A stretch of 64,000 nucleotides of DNA from an uncultured Alphaproteobacteria bacterium (GTDB taxonomy: Bacteria > Pseudomonadota > Alphaproteobacteria > UBA6615). Of this stretch, positions 46,334 through 56,109 are shown one piece after another. The notes under the pieces are model-generated. The model saw nothing but the letters and a program-made list of their open reading frames with translations, was not told the DNA's origin and ran no database searches. The DNA lies in the NCBI GenBank assembly GCA_943787745.1, contig CALSNJ010000002.1:1236668-1300667 (forward strand), in the 5' to 3' direction. Numbering within the stretch: the first letter of the stretch is position 1; every line of letters starts with the position of its first letter. Both the position numbers and the translations under genes were made by a program.

Positions 46334-48052
46334 ATGCTACTCCAACTGTCGATCCGGGACGTTGTCCTGATCGACCGGGTCGATCTGACGTTCGGGCCTG
46401 GCCTCAGCGCGCTGACCGGCGAAACAGGCGCAGGTAAATCCATTCTACTTGATGCTTTTGGGCTGACACTGGGTGCACGGTCGGATTCTGGCCTTGTCCG
46501 CACAGGAACAGAAAGAGCTTCTGTAACTGCGACCTTCGACGGCGCAGTCGTGGATGACCTCCGGGTCATATTCGATGCGCATGATATCGAACTCGAACCC
46601 GGTGAAGATATGATCCTGCGCCGGACTGTTGGCAAAGACGGCCGAAGCCGCGCCTTTGTGAACGACCAGTCGATCAGCATCGGCTTGTTGCGACAGATCG
46701 GCGATGCTCTTGTCGAAATTCATGGCCAGTTCGAGAGGTTCTCACTCGCCGACCCAATCGTGCAGCGCGATGCACTTGATGCTTTTGGAAACCTCAAAGC
46801 CCAGAAGGACAAGGTTGCCCGACTATATCGCGTCTGGCGCGAGGCCCAGGACGCCAGAGATACAGCAATCGGTTCACTCAGCGCCTCGCAGGCCGAAGCC
46901 GTGGAACTGCGAAACGCCCTCGATGAACTCGACGCGCTGAATCCTCAGGCTGGTGAAGAAGCCGAACTGACGTCCCGACGCCTGCTGCTCCAGAACGCCT
47001 CACGGCTCGTCGAGACCCTGAACAGCGCCTCGGATGCCCTGACCGGCGACCCGGGCGCCGAAACGCTGCTCCAACGCGCCGCACGTGTGCTTGAGCGAGA
47101 CAACGAGATTTCTGGCGGACGCCTGACTCCTGTAATTTCCGCGCTCGACAAAGCCAACGCCGAACTTGCCGAGGCGGTGCAAGAACTCAACACCGTTGCC
47201 CATGCGATGGACGCTGACCCCGGTGAACTCGACACCGTTGAGGAACGCCTGTTTGCGTTACTTGCCACGGCCCGCCGCCATGGTGTGACAAGCGATGACC
47301 TTCCCCGGGTCCATCTGGAGATCGCAACCCGACTGGATGCGATTGACGACCGGGATGGCCACCTTGAGGCGCTCACCAAGGCTGTCGAGGAAGCACGGCG
47401 GGACTATTGCGAGGCCGGAGAGGCACTATCCCGTGCTCGCAAAAAGGCCGCAACGGCTCTGGACAAGGGAATCGCAGCCGAATTGCCGCCACTCAAGCTC
47501 GAAAATGCTGCCCTGACCACGCGCATCGACCGGCTGGATGAGAACACCTGGGCCGAACACGGGCTGGACAGTATCTCATTCGAGGTCTCAACCAATCCGG
47601 GATCAACTCCCGGACCACTCGGCAAGATTGCTTCGGGTGGGGAACTCAGCCGCTTCATGCTGGCTTTGAAAGTCGTGCTCGCCGGAACGTCGGGGACCAA
47701 CACTATTGTCTTCGATGAGGTCGACACCGGCATCGGTGGGGCCACCGCGGCGGCGGTTGGCAAACGACTGGCCGAGTTGGCCAACACACGCCCTGACCAA
47801 CAAATACTTGTCGTCACCCATAGCCCGCAGGTCGCCGCCTCCGCACGCGAACACCTTCGGGTCCAAAAGGTCTCAGACGGGAAATCCCGGGATGGCAACA
47901 CGAAGACAGATGTCCTTCGACTGGACCCGGAAGAACGCCGCGAAGAAATCGCGCGCATGCTTGCTGGAGCCAAAATTACAGACGAGGCTCGCGCGGCCGC
48001 GGATCGATTGATGCGTGGTGAGGATGAGCCAACGTTACAGGCGTCCGCGTGA
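46334..48052 (+). CDS. recN: DNA repair protein RecN
   Basis: RecN is a 572-residue SMC-like ATPase acting in double-strand break repair. N-terminal QLSIRDVVLIDRVDL and Walker A GETGAGKSILLDA come first. A central antiparallel coiled coil spans about residues 155-390. The C-terminal ABC half has GKIASGGELSRFMLALK (signature) and IVFDEVDTGIGG (Walker B), then VVTHSPQVAASA. Length is normal. The EamA transporter gene overlaps its stop (GTGA). Confidence 0.97.
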   Translation: MLLQLSIRDVVLIDRVDLTFGPGLSALTGETGAGKSILLDAFGLTLGARSDSGLVRTGTERASVTATFDGAVVDDLRVIFDAHDIELEPGEDMILRRTVGKDGRSRAFVNDQSISIGLLRQIGDALVEIHGQFERFSLADPIVQRDALDAFGNLKAQKDKVARLYRVWREAQDARDTAIGSLSASQAEAVELRNALDELDALNPQAGEEAELTSRRLLLQNASRLVETLNSASDALTGDPGAETLLQRAARVLERDNEISGGRLTPVISALDKANAELAEAVQELNTVAHAMDADPGELDTVEERLFALLATARRHGVTSDDLPRVHLEIATRLDAIDDRDGHLEALTKAVEEARRDYCEAGEALSRARKKAATALDKGIAAELPPLKLENAALTTRIDRLDENTWAEHGLDSISFEVSTNPGSTPGPLGKIASGGELSRFMLALKVVLAGTSGTNTIVFDEVDTGIGGATAAAVGKRLAELANTRPDQQILVVTHSPQVAASAREHLRVQKVSDGKSRDGNTKTDVLRLDPEERREEIARMLAGAKITDEARAAADRLMRGEDEPTLQASA

Positions 48053-48951
48053 GCGTCGACCGTCGAGAACGAAGGATCGGTTGGATATGGATCGTGGCGA
48101 TGGTCTTTATCTGGACCAGCTTCCATCTATCGGGACGCATTGGCGCAGAACTGACCCTGACACCCTATGACCTGACCACACTCCGGTTCTGCGGGGCAGG
48201 TCTGATCCTCCTACCTTGGCTTATACGAAACGGTTTGGGCGGCATCTCATTCTGGCAGGCATTGTTGCTGGCCATGGCTGCCGGACCGGGCTTTTCGGTA
48301 TTTGCCTTTGGTGGCTACCATTTTGCCCCCGCCGCCCATGGCGCAACCATTTTGGCTGGCGCCCTGCCATTGTTTACCGCGCCCTTCGCCTGGTGGCTTG
48401 CCGGCGAACGCATGAGCACTGCGCGTGTCATTTCGATCAGCCTGATTTTTGCCGGCGTTCTGTTTCTTCTGATTGATGCCACGACGGAAGGCACCCCCGA
48501 CGAATGGCTCGGTGATGTGTTGTTTTTCGTCGGTGCTGCGTCGTGGTCGCTGTTTGGCGTTCTGGCGCGCAAATGGAATGTCACACCAATACGGAGTGCA
48601 GCGATCGTCGCGGTCTTTACCTTCGCGACGTTCACGCCCGTTCATTTGCTGTTTCTTCCTTCAGGTCTGCTGGAGGCACCGTGGCAGGAACTTACAGCGC
48701 AGTGGATATTTCAGGGCGGAATCATGTTCATCGGGTCGACCTTCGGTTATCCACGTGCATCAGCAGCCTTGGGCGCCACAACCACAGCCACAGCTGTGGC
48801 CCTCGTTCCGGCGTCAGTAACGATTCTGGCCTGGATGTGGTTAGGTGAAGTGGTGGGCGCAATTACCATCGGAGGCGTCGCACTTGTCATCATGGGTACG
48901 CTGGCAAGCACAGTGAAATTTCGCAACAAACTCAACACAGCCAAGGGGTGA
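48049..48951 (+). CDS. EamA/DMT-family membrane transporter
   Basis: This is a 300-residue integral membrane protein with about ten helices in two EamA-type repeats (about residues 12-140 and 155-290). FHLSGRIGAELTLTPYDLTTLRF and the second-half GGVALVIMGTLAST are DMT-superfamily features. Substrates of such transporters are metabolites or amino acids and cannot be told from sequence. The start is GTG overlapping the recN stop by 4 bases. A gene of this kind between recN and ligA is not part of the usual core order. Confidence 0.88.
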   Translation: MSVDRRERRIGWIWIVAMVFIWTSFHLSGRIGAELTLTPYDLTTLRFCGAGLILLPWLIRNGLGGISFWQALLLAMAAGPGFSVFAFGGYHFAPAAHGATILAGALPLFTAPFAWWLAGERMSTARVISISLIFAGVLFLLIDATTEGTPDEWLGDVLFFVGAASWSLFGVLARKWNVTPIRSAAIVAVFTFATFTPVHLLFLPSGLLEAPWQELTAQWIFQGGIMFIGSTFGYPRASAALGATTTATAVALVPASVTILAWMWLGEVVGAITIGGVALVIMGTLASTVKFRNKLNTAKG

Positions 48952-51063
<2,112 letters not shown>

Positions 51064-51083
51064 GACCGGTAAAGCGAGGTGGC

Positions 51084-51512
51084 CTAGTCGTTCTCGAAGG
51101 CCGCGCGCACCGTTGCGGGGATCTCACAGGATTTTATCTGCCCTGATCCATCCGGATCACGTTGCACACAAACCCGTTCCTCTGTGCCTTCTGCAACCGC
51201 AACACCACTCTCCGACTGACTGACGCGATGCGTAACGGTGAAAGACCGTGATCCCCAGCGCGTGACTTCGCTTTCGATCTCGATGTTGTCTTCCCAGCGC
51301 GCCGGGGAAAGGAAACGAGACTGGGCATCCACGATCGGGGTTAGAACACCCAGATCAGCTTCCAATGTCTTCAGGGACATCCCCGCATCCTCAAACAACT
51401 GATGAGTGCCGCGATCGAACCAGTCAAAGTAGTTGGGGTAGTAGACAATCTGGGCCGGGTCACAGTCACCGAAACCAATCTTGAGATGTGTCGTGGTTTT
51501 CCGTGATGTCAT
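51084..51512 (-). CDS. 4HBT-family acyl-CoA thioesterase
   Basis: This is a 142-residue hot-dog-fold thioesterase. The N-terminal block GFGDCDPAQIVYYPNYFDWF holds the catalytic Asp of the 4-hydroxybenzoyl-CoA thioesterase type. The conserved RFLSPARWEDNIEIESEV and SFTVTHRV follow. The start at 51512 lies 2 bases after the upstream flavin monooxygenase stop, so it is the last gene of a three-gene operon. The likely job (inference) is hydrolysis of the CoA product made by the hydroxylase, for example a hydroxyaryl-CoA. A general clean-up thioesterase is the alternative. Confidence 0.88.
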   Translation of the reverse strand: MTSRKTTTHLKIGFGDCDPAQIVYYPNYFDWFDRGTHQLFEDAGMSLKTLEADLGVLTPIVDAQSRFLSPARWEDNIEIESEVTRWGSRSFTVTHRVSQSESGVAVAEGTEERVCVQRDPDGSGQIKSCEIPATVRAAFEND

Positions 51513-51513
51513 T

Positions 51514-52638
51514 TCATCCCTGCCCTTCGTACTTTGCCATGAAGCCGGGCGCGAATTTTCGCAGCCGGTCATCATCAATACGACCGGACCGGGTCATATA
51601 GGCATAGCCAAAATCAAGCGGGCTGAGCTTCATATGATCAGCAAAGTCCTCATACCAACGCGCGCTCGACGTCGCGGCGTTGACGATTTTTTCAACGATC
51701 GGCTTTCGCGCATCTTCATAGCTGCGCAGCGCCCCGGGTAAATCATCGGGTTTCGCCTCGAGTGCCTCGATCAGCGCAATGACATCCTCCAGCGCAAGCC
51801 GCGTCCCCGAGCCAATAGAGAAATGCGCCGTGTGCAGGGCATCCCCCACAAGCACCATGTTCAGGTGTGACCAGCGGTCGTTCCAGAGCACCGGGAAATT
51901 CCGCCAGTTGGACTTGTTGATTATCAGCGGTTTGCCATCGAGTGTGTCCGAGAAGATCTCCGCGCATTTGATCGCGGAGTCCGCTTCGCTCAATGTCGCA
52001 AAGCTCGCCTTCTCCCAGGTGTCGCGCGCGCATTCGACCAGAAATGTGCTCATTTGCGGGGTATAGCGATAGTGATGGGCGTTAAAAGGCCCGTACTCGG
52101 TCTCGATGAATGTTTGGGTCAGGGTCTCGAACGGCTTTTCAACGCCGTACCACGCAAACTTGTTGGGCAGGTAGGACAGCGACATCGCAAAGTCACCCTC
52201 AAAGGCACGTCGCACGATGGAATTGATGCCATCCGACGCCACGATCAGATCGTAATCTGCCAGTTCGACGGGAGAACTGATCGTCGTTTCAAACGCCAGT
52301 TCGGCACCTACAGCCAGAGCCCGTTCCTGAAGCAACTGCAGGAGATGCAGACGCCCGATGGAGGAAAACCCGACGCCATCGATGGTGACCTTTTCGCCCT
52401 TGTGGACGAGGGTCATATCCTCCCAGGTTTCCATTTCAGGGGTGATCAGATCGTGGGTTTCGGGATCATCAGCGCGCAGAAACTCCAGCGCGCGATCGGA
52501 AAACACCACACCGAACCCGAATGTTGCATCAGGCGGGTTCTGCTCAAAAACCTGCACGGTGGCGTCCGGGTGTCGCTTTTTCCAAAGCGTGGCGAAATAC
52601 AGTCCGGCGGGGCCCCCACCAACCACGGCAATACGCAT
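51514..52638 (-). CDS. FAD monooxygenase resembling the N-terminal half of salicylyl-CoA 5-hydroxylase / 2-aminobenzoyl-CoA monooxygenase
   Basis: This is a 374-residue flavoprotein aromatic hydroxylase. FAD motifs: VVGGGPAGLYFATLWKK at the N-terminus, the mid DLIVASDGINSIVRR and the C-terminal VGDALHTAHFSIGSGTRLAL. The phrases NPPDATFGFGVVFSD and HFSIGSGTxLALED closely recall salicylyl-CoA 5-hydroxylase (SdgC) and aminobenzoyl-CoA monooxygenase. Those proteins are about twice as long and carry a C-terminal old-yellow-enzyme domain that is absent here. The substrate is probably an aryl- or related acyl-CoA, but this is inferred. It sits between a BKACE-like gene (23 bases upstream) and a thioesterase (1 base downstream). 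Confidence 0.85.
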   Translation of the reverse strand: MRIAVVGGGPAGLYFATLWKKRHPDATVQVFEQNPPDATFGFGVVFSDRALEFLRADDPETHDLITPEMETWEDMTLVHKGEKVTIDGVGFSSIGRLHLLQLLQERALAVGAELAFETTISSPVELADYDLIVASDGINSIVRRAFEGDFAMSLSYLPNKFAWYGVEKPFETLTQTFIETEYGPFNAHHYRYTPQMSTFLVECARDTWEKASFATLSEADSAIKCAEIFSDTLDGKPLIINKSNWRNFPVLWNDRWSHLNMVLVGDALHTAHFSIGSGTRLALEDVIALIEALEAKPDDLPGALRSYEDARKPIVEKIVNAATSSARWYEDFADHMKLSPLDFGYAYMTRSGRIDDDRLRKFAPGFMAKYEGQG

Positions 52639-52661
52639 AACAAATACTCCAGTGTGCAGAA

Positions 52662-53555
52662 TTAAGCCGCGAGCGGCTTCAACCCCATGATTTCACGTGC
52701 TTCCTCCGGGGTCGCCGGCTCCATGCCAAGCTCGCGGATAATACGCACGATTCGTTCGACCAGTTGCACATTGTTGGCCAGCACGCCACGCTCATAGTAG
52801 AGGTTATCTTCAAGACCGACACGAACATGGCCGCCCAGCATAAGTGACTGCAACGCCGCATTCAACTGGGACGGCCCAATCGCGCTAACATTGAAGTTCG
52901 CGCCCTCGGGCATCAAATCGACCATGTCCTGCAATATCTTCGGGGAATACGGCATCGCACCCTGAAACCCCCGGTCGGCGCCGAGTACGAAATTGATGAA
53001 ATACGGCGCTTCATCAAGACCCGCCTCCAGCAGGCGATTCACGTCCTGCAGCAGATGGGTCGGGCTGAACACCTCCCATTCGGGCTTGATGCCCTTGGCC
53101 TGCATCTTGGTGGCGAGTTCGCGACACCGCTCAGGCGAGGTGTTCATCAAGATTTCCCGGCCCTCGAAATTTGCGACAATGGTCGTCGGATCAAGGGTGC
53201 ACATCTCGGCGCCGGCCTCGAGGCCCTTCAAACGCTCTTCCCAGGATATTTCCAGAAACCCGTCCGTGGCTTCCTTCAGCATATCGCCGTTGATGCCGCC
53301 GCCAGTGGAGTTGTTGATGATGATGTCGCACTTGGCGCGGATACGTTCGTTGATATCGCGGTAAATCGCCGGATTACAGGTCGCCTCATCATCCGGGCGC
53401 CGCGCATGGACTGCGACAACAGAAGCACCTGCTTCGTAGCAACGATATACGTCCTCAGCGATCTCTTCTGGCTGGGTCGGAATATTCGGGTTCTGCTTTT
53501 TGCTCGCCATCCCGCCTGTCGGCGCGATGGTTACGATGACTTTACGTTCGGCCAT
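52662..53555 (-). CDS. BKACE-family beta-keto acid cleavage enzyme (DUF849)
   Basis: This is a 297-residue TIM-barrel protein of the 3-keto-5-aminohexanoate cleavage (Kce/BKACE) family. Family members condense a beta-keto acid with acetyl-CoA, giving acetoacetate and a new acyl-CoA. Recognisable blocks: VTIAPTGGMASKKQNPNIP, DIIINNSTGGGINGD, NTSPERCRELATKM and the C-terminal VRVGLEDNLYYERG with the conserved Glu. The first zinc motif, normally HxH (LHLHARDP), reads VAVHARRP: the first His is Ala and the following Asp is Arg. Only one of the two histidines remains, so metal binding may differ. It is the first gene of the operon with the flavin hydroxylase and the thioesterase. Confidence 0.9.
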   Translation of the reverse strand: MAERKVIVTIAPTGGMASKKQNPNIPTQPEEIAEDVYRCYEAGASVVAVHARRPDDEATCNPAIYRDINERIRAKCDIIINNSTGGGINGDMLKEATDGFLEISWEERLKGLEAGAEMCTLDPTTIVANFEGREILMNTSPERCRELATKMQAKGIKPEWEVFSPTHLLQDVNRLLEAGLDEAPYFINFVLGADRGFQGAMPYSPKILQDMVDLMPEGANFNVSAIGPSQLNAALQSLMLGGHVRVGLEDNLYYERGVLANNVQLVERIVRIIRELGMEPATPEEAREIMGLKPLAA

Positions 53556-53627
53556 TCTGGTCTCCCCCGTTGGATCTTTTGCGAAACAACATTCTCACCG
53601 GAAAGCTTAACGCGGTTTCCGCTGCTC

Positions 53628-55424
53628 TCAACCCGTTTTCAGGGGCGCCGTCGCTGTGTCGAGCCAGACACGTGCTGCACCATCCACCAGCGGGCCGATC
53701 TCTTCGCGAACCCGCGCGTGATACTCATCAAGCCAAACACGTTCGTCATCGCTCAAAAGACCAACCTCGATCACGGTCCGGTCGATCGGCGCAAGAGTCA
53801 GGGTTTCAAACCCCAACATCGCGCGCTCGCCACCCGCTATTTCCGATGGCGGGCTGACAGCCACAAGGTTTTCAATTCGAATCCCGTATGCACCCGTTTT
53901 GTAGTACCCGGGCTCATTGGACACGATCATGCCGGGCTGAAGCGCAGTGCCGGACCCGACCTTTGATATCCGTTGCGGTCCCTCATGCACCCCGAGATAG
54001 CTTCCCACGCCGTGCCCTGTGCCGTGGTCATAGTCCAGACCGGCCTGCCAGAGCGCCTGACGCGCCATGGCATCAATCTGTGACCCGTTGGTCCCTTCCG
54101 GGAAACGCAGCGTAGCAAGCGCGATGTGACCTTTGAGCACGCGGGTGAAACGATCCCGCATCTCGTCGCTGGGATTGCCGATTGCGACGGTGCGGGTAAC
54201 ATCGGTCGTACCATCGAGATACTGCGCACCGGAATCGACCAGATAGAGCTCACCATCGCCAAGCAGACGGTTGGTGTCCTCGCTCACCCGGTAATGAACA
54301 ATCGCACCATTGGGCCCCGACCCCGAGATCGTTCCGAAACTCAGATCTCGAAAGTGCTCACCCGGCGCGCGGAACGCGGCGAGCTTGTCGGCAACGGTCA
54401 TTTCATCAATGCCATCACCCGGTGCGGCATCCGACAACCAGTGCAGGAACCGAACCAGTGCGGCACCATCGCGTTTGTGGGCGGCCCGGGATCCGGACAG
54501 TTCCGCCTCGTTCTTGACCGCTTTTGACATGGTCACGGGGTCGTCCCCTCGTGCAATCTTCACTTCAGCTGCTGCCAACCGGTCAAATACCCATGACGCG
54601 CCGGTATCAGGGCAAGCCCAGACCCGCTTGCCGGTCAACGCACCCAGACAGGCACTCAGGTCTTCAGGTGCGTGAACCCTCACGCCATCTCCAAGATGCG
54701 TCAAGACCGGGTCAGAAAGCTTATCCGGTGCCACAAACCAGTCGATCTCACCTGCCGCGTGTACCACTGCAAAACTCAATGGCAACGGCGTGTGGTCCAC
54801 ATCATTGCCGCGCACATTCAAGAGCCAAGCGATCGAATCCGGCTGCGTTAGCACAACGGCATCAAGACCATTATGCCTCAGAGAGGCGGCAAGGTCGGCC
54901 CGTTTGGCGGCGCTGCTGCGTCCAGCAAACTCAATATCGTGGGGCACCACTGGCTCCAAAGGGGGCGACGGGCGGTCATTCCAAATCGCATCGACGAGGT
55001 TCTGTTCCACAGGCACAAGTTCTGCACCGGCGTCCGACACTGCGCGCGCGAGCCGCTCACGCTGGGTTTGCGTGTGCAGCCAGGGATCAAAGCCCAGCTT
55101 CATGCCTTCAGAAAGCGTGTTGTCCAGCCAACTCGCGACCGGTTCTTCGACTAGATGGTGATAGCTGTACAGCCCTTCATCCACCTGATCGCGCACCTGC
55201 AGCGTATAGCGGCCATCCACGAAGATCGCCGCCTGGCCCGCCAGAACCACAGCCGTTCCCGCCGATCCGTTGAAGCCGGTGAGCCAGAACAGGCGTTCGG
55301 CATCGGGCGGCAGAAATTCGTTTTGGTGCGCATCTGCGTGCGGCACAATAAAACCGTCGAGGTCTTGCTCAGACATCGCAGCGCGCAATGCCGACAGGCG
55401 CTCGGAAGGTGACAAGTTGGTCAT
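53628..55424 (-). CDS. Aminopeptidase P family (M24B) metallopeptidase
   Basis: This is a 598-residue Xaa-Pro aminopeptidase of the long type. There are two creatinase-like N-domains (RLSALRAAMSEQDLDGFIVP; RADLAASLRHNGLDAVVL). The C-terminal pita-bread domain has all five metal ligands: the Asp pair in DSGAQYLDGTTDVTR, His in GTGHGVGSYLG, Glu in SNEPGYYKTGAYGIR and Glu in GFETLTLAPID. It removes N-terminal residues preceding proline from peptides in the cytoplasm; no signal peptide is seen. ATG 55424 was chosen (MTNLSPSERL); 55430 is also possible. It lies on the same strand as the BKACE operon, 72 bases upstream. Confidence 0.93.
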   Translation of the reverse strand: MTNLSPSERLSALRAAMSEQDLDGFIVPHADAHQNEFLPPDAERLFWLTGFNGSAGTAVVLAGQAAIFVDGRYTLQVRDQVDEGLYSYHHLVEEPVASWLDNTLSEGMKLGFDPWLHTQTQRERLARAVSDAGAELVPVEQNLVDAIWNDRPSPPLEPVVPHDIEFAGRSSAAKRADLAASLRHNGLDAVVLTQPDSIAWLLNVRGNDVDHTPLPLSFAVVHAAGEIDWFVAPDKLSDPVLTHLGDGVRVHAPEDLSACLGALTGKRVWACPDTGASWVFDRLAAAEVKIARGDDPVTMSKAVKNEAELSGSRAAHKRDGAALVRFLHWLSDAAPGDGIDEMTVADKLAAFRAPGEHFRDLSFGTISGSGPNGAIVHYRVSEDTNRLLGDGELYLVDSGAQYLDGTTDVTRTVAIGNPSDEMRDRFTRVLKGHIALATLRFPEGTNGSQIDAMARQALWQAGLDYDHGTGHGVGSYLGVHEGPQRISKVGSGTALQPGMIVSNEPGYYKTGAYGIRIENLVAVSPPSEIAGGERAMLGFETLTLAPIDRTVIEVGLLSDDERVWLDEYHARVREEIGPLVDGAARVWLDTATAPLKTG

Positions 55425-55531
55425 GCCCATGAAGCTACGCGACGCTCTCGCACAAGACAATCGGCCCTTGCGCGGCTAAGATGCGGGCTTCAAATTTGCA
55501 CTCTGAGATGCATCCAATGGAGAGAAACACT

Positions 55532-56092
55532 ATGACCCGACTTGATCCCCCGCCAGGACCCAGCATCAGCGTGGAAGACATGCAGACACGCGTGGCTCGT
55601 TTCAAGGAACTCAAGGGCAGTGATCTGTGTTTTATGGACCAGCGCATTCCCGGCCATGAAAGAGAAATGATCAACCTCCTCGGCCTCGGTGTTACCGAGA
55701 ACGAGGACGACCCTGATCTGGCGCCCAAGGTTGGCGCGGCACACGGTTTCGCCAATGGTTTTGCCAAATGTGAACCCGGATGCGGTGCTGCCTTGCACTG
55801 GCACGAAACCGAAGAGGTCTTCATGCCACTCGATGGTACATGGTCGATCTACTGGCGTGATGGCGAAGAAGAGCGTGAAGTCATTCTGGAAGCAGGCGAC
55901 ACCGTATCTGTGCCCATCGGCATCTATCGCGGCTTCAAAAATGTCGGCGATACGCCAGCCACATTGCACTTCATCGTCGGCGGTCCCGACACAGGCAAGG
56001 TCCACTGGCATCCGTCCGTGATCGAAGCCGCCCGCGAAACGGGCCTCGCAGTCGACGACAACGGCCTGCTGGTCGAGGTCGCAGCCGAATAG
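55532..56092 (+). CDS. Single-domain cupin protein
   Basis: This is a 186-residue protein with one cupin barrel. Motif 1 is ALHWHETEEVFMPLDG with the HxH and Glu metal ligands. Motif 2, normally PxGxxHxxxN, reads PIGIYRGFKN, so the last His ligand is Arg. The C-terminal FIVGGPDTGKVHWHP contains two further histidines. Function is unknown; it may be a sugar or small-acid isomerase, a dioxygenase relative or a binding protein. ATG 55532 follows GGAGAG by 7 bases. The GMC oxidoreductase begins 17 bases downstream and is likely co-transcribed. Confidence 0.82.
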   Translation: MTRLDPPPGPSISVEDMQTRVARFKELKGSDLCFMDQRIPGHEREMINLLGLGVTENEDDPDLAPKVGAAHGFANGFAKCEPGCGAALHWHETEEVFMPLDGTWSIYWRDGEEEREVILEAGDTVSVPIGIYRGFKNVGDTPATLHFIVGGPDTGKVHWHPSVIEAARETGLAVDDNGLLVEVAAE

Positions 56093-56109
56093 GCTGCGAC
56101 ACCCGTCCC

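Noticed and set aside
55532-56092. Cupin as a gentisate 1,2-dioxygenase completing a salicylyl-CoA route
   Set aside because: Gentisate dioxygenases are about 350-residue double cupins with a third His ligand; this protein is a single cupin with that position changed to Arg.
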